From CAZRGZ01 sp964599775 (GTDB lineage: Bacteria; Patescibacteriota; Saccharimonadia; Saccharimonadales; Saccharimonadaceae): 64,000 bases of DNA. Below the pieces are notes generated by a model. It saw only the letters and a list, made by a program, of their open reading frames with translations, made no database searches and was not told the DNA's origin. The translations under genes and the position numbers were made by a program. The first letter of the stretch is position 1. Each line of letters starts with the position of its first letter. This document shows, in pieces, positions 44,563 to 53,929 of the stretch. The DNA lies in assembly GCA_964599775.1 (NCBI GenBank), contig CAZRGZ010000002.1, forward strand, positions 1-64,000. The letters are read 5' to 3'.

Positions 44563-46866
44563 TTAAAAACGTGGTGGCAATTCTACTTGGTATACAGTTT
44601 GAGCTCGATCGCGCCCGAGCGCACTTTCATACGCAGACAGAATCGCGTCTGGTCGCAAGTTAAAGAGCTCGGCTGGCGTATCACGAGTTTCAGGCGAATC
44701 GGAGCCATGTGTCCGACGGAGGCTGATCTCTTTGGTGGCCACCGGTCCATTTACTACTAATTGACGATTGCAAACATCAATAGTTAATTCGGCTCGCTGA
44801 TTACAGGTGTACAAAGTATCTTTGCTAATGAGCCAGGCATCTATACGCTCCACTTCAGGGGCAATCGAAATACTACCTTCGGCAATAATTATGACTCGCG
44901 GAATTTCCTCTAGATTAGCGTAGCCGTCTTCGTATGCGATGGAGTTGTTTATAACAACATTATTGGCATGTACAACAATGTCTTTACCTTTAGCAATAGC
45001 ACCACCCGCTTCTACTGTGACATTACCATTTGAAAAGTACTCGCCTTCGGCATTATTCAAATTCAATGATTGGCCTGGCCCTTGCCCACCACTACCTCCA
45101 TAAATCCCGGCATAATCAGGGAGAAAACCAGGATTCGTCGTATAACCACCATAAGCAGGCGTATTTGCGAAAGTCAGATGATTCAAGTTACGAGCTATCG
45201 CTTCAGATTGCGGCTTACCTCCTGCCAACCCAGCACCAGAGGCAATGCCACTAATACTTCCTGTTGCGAAGGCACCATATTCAGCCCAACTGCCATAGGT
45301 TGTTCCTTCGATGGTACTTGTGCCAGTAGTAATATTTGCCGGCTCACTTTCTGCTTCGTCATCACTAAACTGGCGTCCAGCCCACATATCGCCCCCATGA
45401 ACTTGCAGCTTTGGCTTTTTGACCACCATAATACAGGCCGGTTGGCTGTGCCCCCAACTAGGGTTAGTGGCTTCGGTTGGGGTACTTACCGAAAGTACAA
45501 AGCAAATTCGAGAGCCAATCGGGGTGTCTCCAGTGTCATGAGTGTACCGATTAAGTTCAGTACTCCCTACGCTAAAGACTGAACCATTTCCGTCACTAAC
45601 AACTTGACAGTTCCCTACACCGGGTCGTGTCGAATGAGTTGCACAAGCATCATTATCATTGTTACCATTCCTATCCGTCCATGAGCTATCTGGCGCGTCT
45701 GGCGCTACTTCAAAACGGATTAGCTGCCATATGGTACCTCGACTTTGTGTAGGGCCAGCATTCTCGACCCGCGGATCGACAGTTGTTCCCGTCGAACCTT
45801 GCTCTACACTTGTCCCGAGATTGCCCCCTACCGATACATGCGGTGTCAGTTCATAATCATAAGGAACATTCACGCAAAGGCGCGTTCCTTCGAGCTGACT
45901 ACCGCTATTGTATGCACGGGGCTGCGCATAAGCACGGCTACACCACTGCTGGCCAGCCGCTGTTGCCGGAATAATACCTGTGTTATCTGTGATATTACGT
46001 ACCGTTTGCTCATTTTGCGTACCATTACCACCTGTCGCTTCGTCTGCTCGTCCATTGCTATTGCCAGGATAAGTATAGCTTCGCCATGTGGTAATATCTC
46101 GGTCTAGCGCATTGGGCCCTTGGTTCACGATATTGTGGTTGAATATGTACCGTTCCCCCGGCCGCGCATTGTTAACCGTCGCACCTAAGCTTCCACCTGT
46201 GGGATTACCGTTGGCATCTGCTCTTTGAATAAACGAATTATCCCGTACTGACCATCGCTCTACCTCTGGCAATCCAGTCGCCCCATCGCCAATAGGGTTT
46301 GCACACCGACGTATTAAACGATAGACAATTCGGCCACTATCATCACGGAAAGTAATGCCTGGTTCACTGCGCCAGTCCCGGTAAAAAGCAGCATCGTTAC
46401 TATTTGGCTGGTAATAGCTATTTATCCATCCCGAGACGTTCCCTGTCCATGAAATACGACCTTTATTTTGACGATCCTGCATACGTAACCGAAGTTCATT
46501 CCAGTCACCGCTGGAAACATTTCGCCTTGCCTCGTTGGCTTGGCGACCGAGCATAGTATTTACAATAAACGAAGCACCCGTGCGCCGCTGGCTATTGCCA
46601 CTATTGTAGGCAGCCTGCAGATGATCCATAAGTTCATTTACTGTATCGATTCGATTGGGAATTGCTTGCCCATTCGCGCCAGCAGATGGCGGCAATACTT
46701 CTCTACCTGAATCTTCAAACCGGTTTGTGAAGTACCCACGCCAGGTGGTTCGACCGTAAATTGTCCCGGAATAAGGCGCAGCTTCTGCAACAGACGCGCC
46801 AAAAGATACCACCATAAGCGCAATTAAAAACGCAATGACACCACGACGTGCTCTTTTTTGAATCAT
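44563..46866 (-). CDS. Large secreted surface protein next to the pilus operon
   Basis: 767 residues with a signal peptide (hydrophobic core about 9-24, likely cut after AEAAP). There is no C-terminal sorting motif or membrane span; the end is soluble (VYQVELPPRF). Residues ~75-190 share features with the LPXTG protein at 5656: a NELMxHLQAAYNSG helix, an RISWTGN tryptophan and RRCANPI. The middle is Gly/Asn/Thr-rich with paired cysteines. The final ~200 residues include repeated VxAGGxIAKGKDIVVHANNVVINN, like a beta-helix. No family is recognised. It precedes pilM and may be an adhesin or a pilus-tip component. Confidence 0.65.
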   Translation of the reverse strand: MIQKRARRGVIAFLIALMVVSFGASVAEAAPYSGTIYGRTTWRGYFTNRFEDSGREVLPPSAGANGQAIPNRIDTVNELMDHLQAAYNSGNSQRRTGASFIVNTMLGRQANEARRNVSSGDWNELRLRMQDRQNKGRISWTGNVSGWINSYYQPNSNDAAFYRDWRSEPGITFRDDSGRIVYRLIRRCANPIGDGATGLPEVERWSVRDNSFIQRADANGNPTGGSLGATVNNARPGERYIFNHNIVNQGPNALDRDITTWRSYTYPGNSNGRADEATGGNGTQNEQTVRNITDNTGIIPATAAGQQWCSRAYAQPRAYNSGSQLEGTRLCVNVPYDYELTPHVSVGGNLGTSVEQGSTGTTVDPRVENAGPTQSRGTIWQLIRFEVAPDAPDSSWTDRNGNNDNDACATHSTRPGVGNCQVVSDGNGSVFSVGSTELNRYTHDTGDTPIGSRICFVLSVSTPTEATNPSWGHSQPACIMVVKKPKLQVHGGDMWAGRQFSDDEAESEPANITTGTSTIEGTTYGSWAEYGAFATGSISGIASGAGLAGGKPQSEAIARNLNHLTFANTPAYGGYTTNPGFLPDYAGIYGGSGGQGPGQSLNLNNAEGEYFSNGNVTVEAGGAIAKGKDIVVHANNVVINNSIAYEDGYANLEEIPRVIIIAEGSISIAPEVERIDAWLISKDTLYTCNQRAELTIDVCNRQLVVNGPVATKEISLRRTHGSDSPETRDTPAELFNLRPDAILSAYESALGRDRAQTVYQVELPPRF

Positions 46867-47417
46867 TGTTCAGCCCTCAGTTGGTTTGCCCGCGATTCGT
46901 AATACGCCCTGTCTTGCTCGGCCATAGGATTACTCATATCAATTTGTTGGGCAGCACGAGCATAATAATCGGCCGCCTTAGCTTTGTCGCCTTTAGCTTC
47001 ATATATTTGTGCAATAAGCGCGTTGATCATACCGGTAGAATTGACCTTTTCTGCCTCAAGCGCCGTCTCGAGCGCCTCATCATATCGTTCTTCATTAAAG
47101 AATGCCGTGGCTTTGTCGGCGAGTAGTTGAGCGCGCTCCGCAGCATCATTCGTGTTCTCTATGGCTTGGTTATAGATGGCGATTCCTTCGTCGAAATTAC
47201 CTTGCCCAATTGCTTGATCGGCATCACCTGCAACATTAGCGAGCTCTTCCTCGCGGGTGAAATCGTCTTCTGGCGGCGCCTGACGAAGCTGCGACAGCAG
47301 CAAGATTATTGCCACCACAATAGCAATAACAATTGCCAAAATAGCAACACCTATAATAATGAACCGCCTCTGCCGTTTTTGCTTTTTTTGCTCTTTCTTC
47401 TTGGATTTTTTAGCCAT
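46863..47417 (-). CDS. TPR-type membrane protein
   Basis: 184 residues: a very basic start (MAKKSKKKEQKKQKRQRR), one membrane span (about 20-43), then TPR-like helices (ADQAIGQGNFDEGIAIYNQAIENT, RYDEALETALEAEKVN, GDKAKAADYYARAAQQID). It is probably a scaffold anchored with its repeats outside. It overlaps the next gene by 4 bp. The start at 47417 follows GAGAAATT; a longer frame upstream reads poorly. Confidence 0.75.
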   Translation of the reverse strand: MAKKSKKKEQKKQKRQRRFIIIGVAILAIVIAIVVAIILLLSQLRQAPPEDDFTREEELANVAGDADQAIGQGNFDEGIAIYNQAIENTNDAAERAQLLADKATAFFNEERYDEALETALEAEKVNSTGMINALIAQIYEAKGDKAKAADYYARAAQQIDMSNPMAEQDRAYYESRANQLRAEQ

Positions 47418-47561
47418 ATAATTTCTCTGCCACTCCCTTATATAAGCATAAAGGTTTTTGCCAAAAACATCAACTAAAAACACACCATCACATCGTAGAT
47501 CGGCAACTCGTTCAGTATTTACTGATTTGCACCCGTTCTCTTCTCTGTTATAATCGAGTAT

Positions 47562-48638
47562 ATGAGTTCTCTTCAGATCGGAATTGTTGGCCTACCAAAT
47601 GTAGGCAAGTCTACCTTGTTCAATGCGCTCACTAATAACAACATTTTGGCGGCTAATTATCCATTTGCTACAATCGAACCCAATACTGGTATTGTACCTG
47701 TGCCCGATGAACGGCTGGAAAAGCTTAAAGAGATGTATCACAGCAGTAAAGTTATTCCAGCAACAGTAACGTTTACAGATATTGCCGGGCTAGTACGGGG
47801 TGCAAGCAAAGGCGAAGGCCTGGGCAACCAATTTCTTTCGCACATTCGTGAAGTAGATGCGGTATGCCAGGTGGTGCGTGCTTTTCATAACGATGACATT
47901 ATTCATGTACATGATCGTATCCATCCTCAAGAAGACATTGAGATTGTGAACACAGAACTTATTCTAGCTGATATCCAATCACTCGAGAAAAAAATCGCTA
48001 GTTTACAAAAACAAGCCAAGGCTGATCCTAAAATTCGCAGCACTGTGGCTGAACTTGAAAAGGCCCTTGCTTATTTAAATGAAGGTAAGCTCATAAGTAG
48101 TACCGATGTTGATTCAGAGGCTTTACAAGGGCTATCGCTATTAACCGCTAAACCGTTTATTTATGTGTTCAATGTTGATGAGCAGGATCTTAACGATGAG
48201 TCCCGAAAGGCCGAGCTCGCTGCCCTGGTCGCCCCAGCCAAAGCTTTGTTTTTAAATGCGCAGCTCGAACACGAACTACAATCTCTCGAGCGTGCTGAGG
48301 CAAAAGAATTACTCGAGAGCTATGGCCAAGCGGAACCAGGACTTTTTCAACTTATTGAAATCGCCTACCATACGCTTGGCCTCCAAAGCTACTTAACCGC
48401 CGGGCCAAAGGAAGTACGCGCCTGGACTATTAAAAAGGGCTCCACTGCTCCACAAGCCGCTGGGGTTATTCATACTGATTTCGAAAAAGGCTTCATTGCT
48501 GCACAAGTCGTGAATTACGACGATCTTATCGCTGCCGGCTCTGAACAAGCTGCCAAAGCAGCCGGTAAAATGCGCACTGAGGGGAGAGACTACATTATGC
48601 AGCCTGGTGATGTCGTAGAGTTTAGATTTAACGTATAA
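47562..48638 (+). CDS. ychF: Ribosome-binding ATPase YchF
   Basis: YchF is an Obg-family P-loop protein that binds ribosomes. 358 residues: [43 protein letters not shown] as the G4 variant giving ATP preference, and a C-terminal TGS domain with [32 protein letters not shown] (47549-47554) lies 7 bp before the ATG, a clear leaderless start. Confidence 0.96.
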   Translation: MSSLQIGIVGLPNVGKSTLFNALTNNNILAANYPFATIEPNTGIVPVPDERLEKLKEMYHSSKVIPATVTFTDIAGLVRGASKGEGLGNQFLSHIREVDAVCQVVRAFHNDDIIHVHDRIHPQEDIEIVNTELILADIQSLEKKIASLQKQAKADPKIRSTVAELEKALAYLNEGKLISSTDVDSEALQGLSLLTAKPFIYVFNVDEQDLNDESRKAELAALVAPAKALFLNAQLEHELQSLERAEAKELLESYGQAEPGLFQLIEIAYHTLGLQSYLTAGPKEVRAWTIKKGSTAPQAAGVIHTDFEKGFIAAQVVNYDDLIAAGSEQAAKAAGKMRTEGRDYIMQPGDVVEFRFNV

Positions 48639-48685
48639 GCGCTGTCGTTGCATTCCTTTTGTCACTCGCTTACAATTAATTTCGT

Positions 48686-49570
48686 ATGCAACAGTCAAGT
48701 ACCTCCCTTTTTACCCACTACCATTATGATAGCGATGGGTTTTTCCCTCAATTAGCGCTGCGCTCGACCGATGATGTTGAACATATGCCAATACAAGGGC
48801 AAACATGCACTTTCGAATTTCATACTTCTGAGCGATTTTGTACCGGTTGGCACGACCTTGCAACTGGTGAATCGCATCCTTGCCCTGATAATGCTGTCGT
48901 TACTGGGCAGTATCATGAATGTCGCCACTGCCAACAGAAAACCGGCTTTAACCCAGCATTTTATCATGCTGCCTCTATCTCTCAGCAACAACAAGCGCGT
49001 AACCAGCTTCCTCATACGCTTTACCTTGCGCATTTTGGACCGAATGTGATTAAGGTCGGTATTACTTGGGAAGGCCGAGGTATTCGCCGTTTACTTGATC
49101 AAGGTGCACGCAGCTGCTTGATTCTTGGTACCTTTCCTAATGCCGATATCGCTCGTCAATATGAAGCAAAAATTGCTAAACTACCCGGCATCGCCGAAAC
49201 CATACAAATACGACAAAAAAGGCAACTCCTCAGCACCCTTTACGATTCCGAGAAAGGTAAGCTTGAACTTATGGCTACACGTGATACCATTGCACAATCA
49301 CTTGGTTTTACACCTGACAATAATGCCCCAAGGTATCTTGACCCCTATTATCTGGGTTCACACCAGCTTCAGCCATATCGCCTCGTTGACCTACACGGCG
49401 AGACGAAAATATCCGGCCGTTTCCTTGGTATGGTTGGTAGTACGCTTATTGCCGAGCAAGATAATATGCAATATTTCCTAAATATAGGGAAACTCCGTGG
49501 CCACTTAGTTACTGTCCATCATGAAGAACAAGCCAATCAACACGCGCCGCAACAAGCGAGCTTGTTTTAA
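48686..49570 (+). CDS. DUF2797 family protein (GIY-YIG-like)
   Basis: 294 residues. A cysteine-rich N-terminal part (CTFEFHTSERFCTGW, CRHCQQK) is followed by a segment HTLYLAHFGPNVIKVGITWEGRGIRRLLDQGA that resembles the GIY-YIG/DUF2797 core. The function of this family is unknown. A promoter TTGCAT (48648-48653), 17 bp, TACAAT (48671-48676) sits 9 bp before the ATG, so the mRNA is leaderless or nearly so. Confidence 0.75.
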   Translation: MQQSSTSLFTHYHYDSDGFFPQLALRSTDDVEHMPIQGQTCTFEFHTSERFCTGWHDLATGESHPCPDNAVVTGQYHECRHCQQKTGFNPAFYHAASISQQQQARNQLPHTLYLAHFGPNVIKVGITWEGRGIRRLLDQGARSCLILGTFPNADIARQYEAKIAKLPGIAETIQIRQKRQLLSTLYDSEKGKLELMATRDTIAQSLGFTPDNNAPRYLDPYYLGSHQLQPYRLVDLHGETKISGRFLGMVGSTLIAEQDNMQYFLNIGKLRGHLVTVHHEEQANQHAPQQASLF

Positions 49571-49605
49571 TATCACCAGCAAACACCTTCTTCATCCACA
49601 AGCAC

Positions 49606-51393
49606 TTACTGCGCCAAATACTCCTGTACCTGCCGCGCTACATCAGAGATTCCCCACCAGCTTCCACCGTAGGTCATCACTCCAAGTACATATCGTCCTT
49701 GAGGAGCATACACAATACCAATATCATGCAAATAACCAGCATAAAAACCGACTTTATTCGCGGCAGGATAGCCTGCGCCGGCAGGGATACCAGATTTATA
49801 AATCTGTGTCTTAAGCGTATGTAGCAGCCGCTCACGGCTCGCGCCTTGCAACAACTCCCCTCGTTCAAGCTTCGCAAAGTAGAGTGACTCATCATTAGAG
49901 GTAGATTTCTTTTCATATCCGCTTAAATACGTATTGACGAGCCCTTGCTGATGCATCTGCTGCTCAATACGAGCCCAGCCACCCACCATATCTGCAAATG
50001 TCCACGAACATGGGTTTAGCGAATACTTCAACATCTCGTTCCAGCATGCCTCAAAGTCCATGCCATCACGGATATGCTGCCCAGGTTTAATGCGCCCTGC
50101 TTCCATTTCTTTCAATACCGAATAGGCGACGAATATTTTATATGTACTAGCTGTGAGATACTGCTGTGATCCATAGGCATTCGCACGGCGCTGCTTCCCA
50201 TCGAGCTCAATTACCGTAATACTATAATCACCTTTTTGGCGCACCAGATCGAATAGTAACGCTTCTAAACCTGCATCGGTCGATGAATACTGCCGCTCAT
50301 ACACTGTTTGCGGCGATACAACCACCACTTCAGCCTCAACCGTAAAGTTCCGATCTAAAATTGCCTGCCGAACGCGCTCTAGTGTAGCATCAATATTTAT
50401 TTCGCGGCCTTCACTACCGGGTTCACTCCCCTGCTCTTGGCCATCTAATAGCGCTGTTCGATTGGGGTCTGGAGCAATATAAAAATCTCCGTTGATTTTT
50501 TCAATCCAGGCGCGTATCCGTTCGTCGTTAACCCCTACTTGCAGCTGCTTGGTTTTTTCGTCTTCTGTAAATTCCAGCCAAGTTATTACCTCTTCTCGCG
50601 ACGCTTCGTATTCTTTATCCGCTGCTTCTACCTTTAGGGCTTGCATGGAATCCTTTAGGTTTTGAAACAAACGTTCTACCTCAGCTGATTCACGATGTGG
50701 TTTTACTACTTCATAGGGCAGTTCAATGATTGTTTGCCTTGTGGCAAGTTGCAGGTTGGTAAGCGACGTAATAATTACTTTTTCATCGCATTTTCGGCCC
50801 TCACTCCCTGATGCCAGCTCTAATTCTCCTTCATTTACGTTAATTGTCGCACTCACCGGATTTTTGTTACATTTTGGAATTACTTCACTCTTCACAAATT
50901 GCTCAACTTGTTTGGATTGAGCCTGAAGTGATAGTTTAAAATTGCCATCAAACCAATGTTTGGCGAATAATGAAAAAGGAATGAAACGCTGCCATAGTTG
51001 ATACTCCGTAGCCTTTTCGACCAACGATTTATACTGTGGAGTGAGGCCCATCGCATCGAATGGCGCTTCAACAATTGTTTCGCCACCTGCTTTCAGTTTA
51101 AAAGAAGTGCTGTTAACTTCCTGTAGCCGCATCGCTAACTCAGCTTGAGTAATGGCGCCGACTCGCTCACCTTGTACCTCTGTAAACGGCACCGCGCGAT
51201 CCGAAGGATACAAAAGTTGTGCCACAACTATTACCAGGAGTAGCATAACTACTACAAATAGTGTCAGGCGCCAAGGCTGATGCAGAAAAGCATAAACATC
51301 ATCATGCCAGTCATGATGCAGCCGTTTAGCATGGATATGCGCTTTCTTGGCTTTTTCGATAATTCGTTTGGATCGTTTTGGTTTTGGAGTCAT
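49606..51393 (-). CDS. Membrane-anchored serine hydrolase (class A beta-lactamase fold)
   Basis: 595 residues: a basic N-terminus and one membrane span (about 43-63). VanW/PG-binding-4-like domains span about 70-280 (GERVGAITQAELAMRLQEV, VVKPHRESAEVERLFQNL). The C-terminal domain has STYK (SxxK) in YLTASTYKIFVAYS, SLN in MLKYSLNPCSW and KVG in AANKVGFYAG, the three motifs of class A beta-lactamase-like enzymes. It may act on peptidoglycan or be a penicillin-sensitive enzyme. TATAAT is 11 bp before the ATG. Confidence 0.85.
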   Translation of the reverse strand: MTPKPKRSKRIIEKAKKAHIHAKRLHHDWHDDVYAFLHQPWRLTLFVVVMLLLVIVVAQLLYPSDRAVPFTEVQGERVGAITQAELAMRLQEVNSTSFKLKAGGETIVEAPFDAMGLTPQYKSLVEKATEYQLWQRFIPFSLFAKHWFDGNFKLSLQAQSKQVEQFVKSEVIPKCNKNPVSATINVNEGELELASGSEGRKCDEKVIITSLTNLQLATRQTIIELPYEVVKPHRESAEVERLFQNLKDSMQALKVEAADKEYEASREEVITWLEFTEDEKTKQLQVGVNDERIRAWIEKINGDFYIAPDPNRTALLDGQEQGSEPGSEGREINIDATLERVRQAILDRNFTVEAEVVVVSPQTVYERQYSSTDAGLEALLFDLVRQKGDYSITVIELDGKQRRANAYGSQQYLTASTYKIFVAYSVLKEMEAGRIKPGQHIRDGMDFEACWNEMLKYSLNPCSWTFADMVGGWARIEQQMHQQGLVNTYLSGYEKKSTSNDESLYFAKLERGELLQGASRERLLHTLKTQIYKSGIPAGAGYPAANKVGFYAGYLHDIGIVYAPQGRYVLGVMTYGGSWWGISDVARQVQEYLAQ

Positions 51394-51462
51394 GCTCTAA
51401 CACTATTATAGCAAACTCAGAGAACTGTATATATGGTAATCGAGTGAAGAAACTGGCGGTAT

Positions 51463-52221
51463 CTAGGTTTGGCGAAGCTTTAGTTTATAGAATCGTTCGC
51501 GATTTCCTTTGCTTCCACTCACTTCACTATCTGCTTTGTCTACCACGGTAAAAAACTGCTTTGCCCACGCTTCGAAATCTTTTAATACTGCGCGCCTCAC
51601 GGTATCGTTTTTTATCACCCCTTTGTTTATCTGGTGCTTGCCAGCTTCGAACTGTGGTTTTACCATGGCAATAATTTCTGTGTTCGGCCCTGCTATATAC
51701 CTGGCTATATGCGGCAAGACTTCACGGAGACTAATGAATGATACGTCAATAACAATAGTATCCGGCTGGGCGCCAAGTAAATTTTCTGCACCCCTACCCG
51801 CCGTAACCTCGCGAATGTCGGTTTTTTCATACAATTCTACACGTTCATCACGACGCAGTTTGGGATGCAATTGTTCGGTCCCTACATCGATGGCATAAAC
51901 TCTGGTTGCCCCATGCTGTAAGGCATAATCTGTAAAACCTCCGGTGCTACTCCCAACATCAAGCACCACCTTATCCATGAAGTTGAGATCAAGTAGATCT
52001 GCCACGCTAGCAAGCTTTAATCCAGCGCGTGAAACATACTGCTCAGGCGCATCGAGAATAATTTTTTGATGCGGGGCAACTAAAAAGCCCGGCTTCGTTA
52101 CCGTTTTGCCATCAACGGATACTTTGCCAAGCTTTATCCAGCTTTCTGCCTGCGAACGGCTCACCACCAAATGACGCTGTACAAGCGCGACATCAAGACG
52201 CATCCGCTCGCCACTCGCCAT
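51463..52221 (-). CDS. tlyA: TlyA-family rRNA 2'-O-methyltransferase
   Basis: 252 residues: an S4 RNA-binding domain (MRLDVALVQRHLVVSRSQAESWIKLGKVSVDGK) followed by an FtsJ-like methyltransferase (VLDVGSSTGGFTDYALQHGATRVYAIDVG, VKPQFEAGKHQINKGVIK). TlyA modifies 16S and 23S rRNA and gives capreomycin sensitivity in mycobacteria. It is 2 nt after efp. Confidence 0.93.
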   Translation of the reverse strand: MASGERMRLDVALVQRHLVVSRSQAESWIKLGKVSVDGKTVTKPGFLVAPHQKIILDAPEQYVSRAGLKLASVADLLDLNFMDKVVLDVGSSTGGFTDYALQHGATRVYAIDVGTEQLHPKLRRDERVELYEKTDIREVTAGRGAENLLGAQPDTIVIDVSFISLREVLPHIARYIAGPNTEIIAMVKPQFEAGKHQINKGVIKNDTVRRAVLKDFEAWAKQFFTVVDKADSEVSGSKGNRERFYKLKLRQT

Positions 52222-52223
52222 AA

Positions 52224-52787
52224 TTATTCCTTCTTACGTTCTAGATATTCACCAGTGCGCGTATCTACTTTTACCACATCACCGGTTTTAATGAAAGCGG
52301 GAACCTTCACTACATACCCAGTCTCGAGGGTGGCGTCTTTGAGAACACTACTAGTGGTATCGCCCTTTACAACGTTCTCAGTGTAGGTAACTTCGAGGTA
52401 AAGATTTTTTGGTAGCTCAAGATTAATCACTTTGCCATCAAAAGACTGTAGCTGCACTTCGTCACCCTCTTTCAGGTACCAGGCTGCGTCATCTACTACT
52501 GTTTTATTTAGCTCGAATTGTTCAAAACTAGTGGGGTCCATGAAGAAGAAGGCGTCGCCATCTGTATACAAATATTGTACAGTTTTATTCACTACCTCAG
52601 CTGGTTCAATTTTATCGGCCCCTTTAAAAGTACGAGGCACGACAGAGCCGTCAATCAGGTTCTTTAGCTTCACATTGACAATACTCCCACCACGGCCCAT
52701 CACTTTTTGCGCATAGTCGGTCACTTTATACGGCTTGCCATCAATCTGCACTACCGTTCCTTTTTTGAGATCTGTCGGAGAATACAT
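52224..52787 (-). CDS. efp: Elongation factor P with Arg at the tip position
   Basis: EF-P relieves ribosomes stalled at proline runs. Start at ATG 52787 (MYSPTDLKKGTVVQIDGKPYKV), with TAGGAG 7 nt before it, giving 187 residues and three domains. The tip loop reads KVMGRGGSIVNVKLKNL: the position equivalent to Lys34 in E. coli is Arg. EarP-type rhamnosylation uses Arg in other bacteria, but no earP is in this window. It lies between rpsR and tlyA. Confidence 0.95.
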   Translation of the reverse strand: MYSPTDLKKGTVVQIDGKPYKVTDYAQKVMGRGGSIVNVKLKNLIDGSVVPRTFKGADKIEPAEVVNKTVQYLYTDGDAFFFMDPTSFEQFELNKTVVDDAAWYLKEGDEVQLQSFDGKVINLELPKNLYLEVTYTENVVKGDTTSSVLKDATLETGYVVKVPAFIKTGDVVKVDTRTGEYLERKKE

Positions 52788-52797
52788 GCCAAGACTC

Positions 52798-53001
52798 CTA
52801 GCTTGAAGCCACAAAAGGAATCAAGGCTAAATGTCGTGCTCGTTTCACGGCAACGCTCAGCTGGCGCTGCTGCTTTACGTTCAATCCTGTCTTTGCTGCT
52901 GGCTCAATTTGGCCATAGCTGTTAATGTATCGAAGGAGCGTTTTTACATCTTTGTAGTCAAAATAAACTGGAACATCCTTCTTAAAACGTCGTGGTTTCA
53001 T
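52798..53001 (-). CDS. rpsR: 30S ribosomal protein bS18
   Basis: 67 residues, basic, with YFDYKDVKTLLRYINSYGQIEPAAKTGL and QRQLSVAVKRARHLALIPF, typical of bS18. No zinc cysteines. It follows ssb in the rpsF-ssb-rpsR operon. Confidence 0.95.
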   Translation of the reverse strand: MKPRRFKKDVPVYFDYKDVKTLLRYINSYGQIEPAAKTGLNVKQQRQLSVAVKRARHLALIPFVASS

Positions 53002-53012
53002 TATTATCTCCT

Positions 53013-53456
53013 TTAAAATGGAATTTCACTTAAATCAATTGGTTTATCATCGATGTCTTCAATGACGACATCATTGTTCTTCTTGTTAGAGGGCTGGGAA
53101 GTGCCACTTGTAGCGCTGCTACCGTTATTGCCGCCGTCACCAGGACCGTCCAGAAAAGTCACGTCCTCAGCAATTACTTCTACCTTACTACGTTTCTGGC
53201 CATCTTGCTCCCAGGATCGGAACGAAAGGCGACCTTGCACCAAACAGCGTCGTCCCTTGCTAAGATACTGATTCACTAGCTCACCAAGCTTGTCCCATGC
53301 AGTGACATCAAAAAAGTCAGCGCCATCATCTTGCCCAAACTTACGGTCTACTGCTAGTGAAAAACTACAAACATTCTTACCGGTTGCTGTCGTACGCAGC
53401 TCTGGATCCCGCGTCAGGCGCCCCATAAGGATCACCTGATTAATACTTTTTGCCAT
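53013..53456 (-). CDS. ssb: Single-stranded DNA-binding protein
   Basis: 147 residues: an OB-fold (INQVILMGRLTRDPELRTTATGKNVCSFSLAVDRKF) followed by a Gly/Asn/Ser-rich linker and the acidic interaction tail ending DLSEIPF. Located between rpsF and rpsR, the classical order. Confidence 0.96.
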   Translation of the reverse strand: MAKSINQVILMGRLTRDPELRTTATGKNVCSFSLAVDRKFGQDDGADFFDVTAWDKLGELVNQYLSKGRRCLVQGRLSFRSWEQDGQKRSKVEVIAEDVTFLDGPGDGGNNGSSATSGTSQPSNKKNNDVVIEDIDDKPIDLSEIPF

Positions 53457-53479
53457 CCCTTACTCCCCTCTTTTATAGT

Positions 53480-53821
53480 CTACTCTTGCTCTTTTTCGGA
53501 CGCCTTTGCTTTAGCTTCGGCCATCTTTGCTTTTACTTTAGGGTCAACACTCACCAAAAGATAGCGCAATGCTTCATCGGTGATGTTAAGCGTATTGCTG
53601 ATTTTAAGCGGTGCATCTGCAGGTAGCTTGAGCTCAAAATACACGTACACAGCAAAATCTTCTTTTTTAATGCTGTAGGCAAGCTTTTTCTTGCCCCAGT
53701 TATCTTCTTTCACGATTTCACCACCCGCTTTGGTAATGATATCACGCACCTTTTTCAGTGGTGCTTCCAAATCAATTTCAAGATCTGGATGCAGCAGAAC
53801 AGTTAGTTCATACTCTTTCAC
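53480..53821 (-). CDS. rpsF: 30S ribosomal protein bS6, GTG start
   Basis: 113 residues: MKEYELTVLLHPDLE, KKKLAYSIKKEDFAVYVYFEL and a charged tail (AKASEKEQE). The start is set at GTG 53821, which has a perfect AGGAGG 7 nt before it; an ATG further up lacks a site. It forms a complex with bS18, encoded two genes downstream. Confidence 0.93.
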   Translation of the reverse strand: MKEYELTVLLHPDLEIDLEAPLKKVRDIITKAGGEIVKEDNWGKKKLAYSIKKEDFAVYVYFELKLPADAPLKISNTLNITDEALRYLLVSVDPKVKAKMAEAKAKASEKEQE

Positions 53822-53890
53822 TATAGTCCTCCTATGGATCCTACTATTCAAGTAAGAGCGATTTTCATCGCAGGTTAATAATATAGGTAT

Positions 53891-53919
53891 ATTTTACCAT
53901 TTTAGCCTGGTGTCTGCAA
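53891..53919 (-). promoter_or_regulatory. rpsF operon promoter
   Basis: Minus strand: TTGCAG (53914-53919), 17 bp, TAAAAT (53891-53896). The leader is about 64 nt with a small GCGAT-GAAA-ATCGC hairpin. It does not show the known S6-S18 leader motif. Confidence 0.65.
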
Positions 53920-53929
53920 CCATTGTTCA

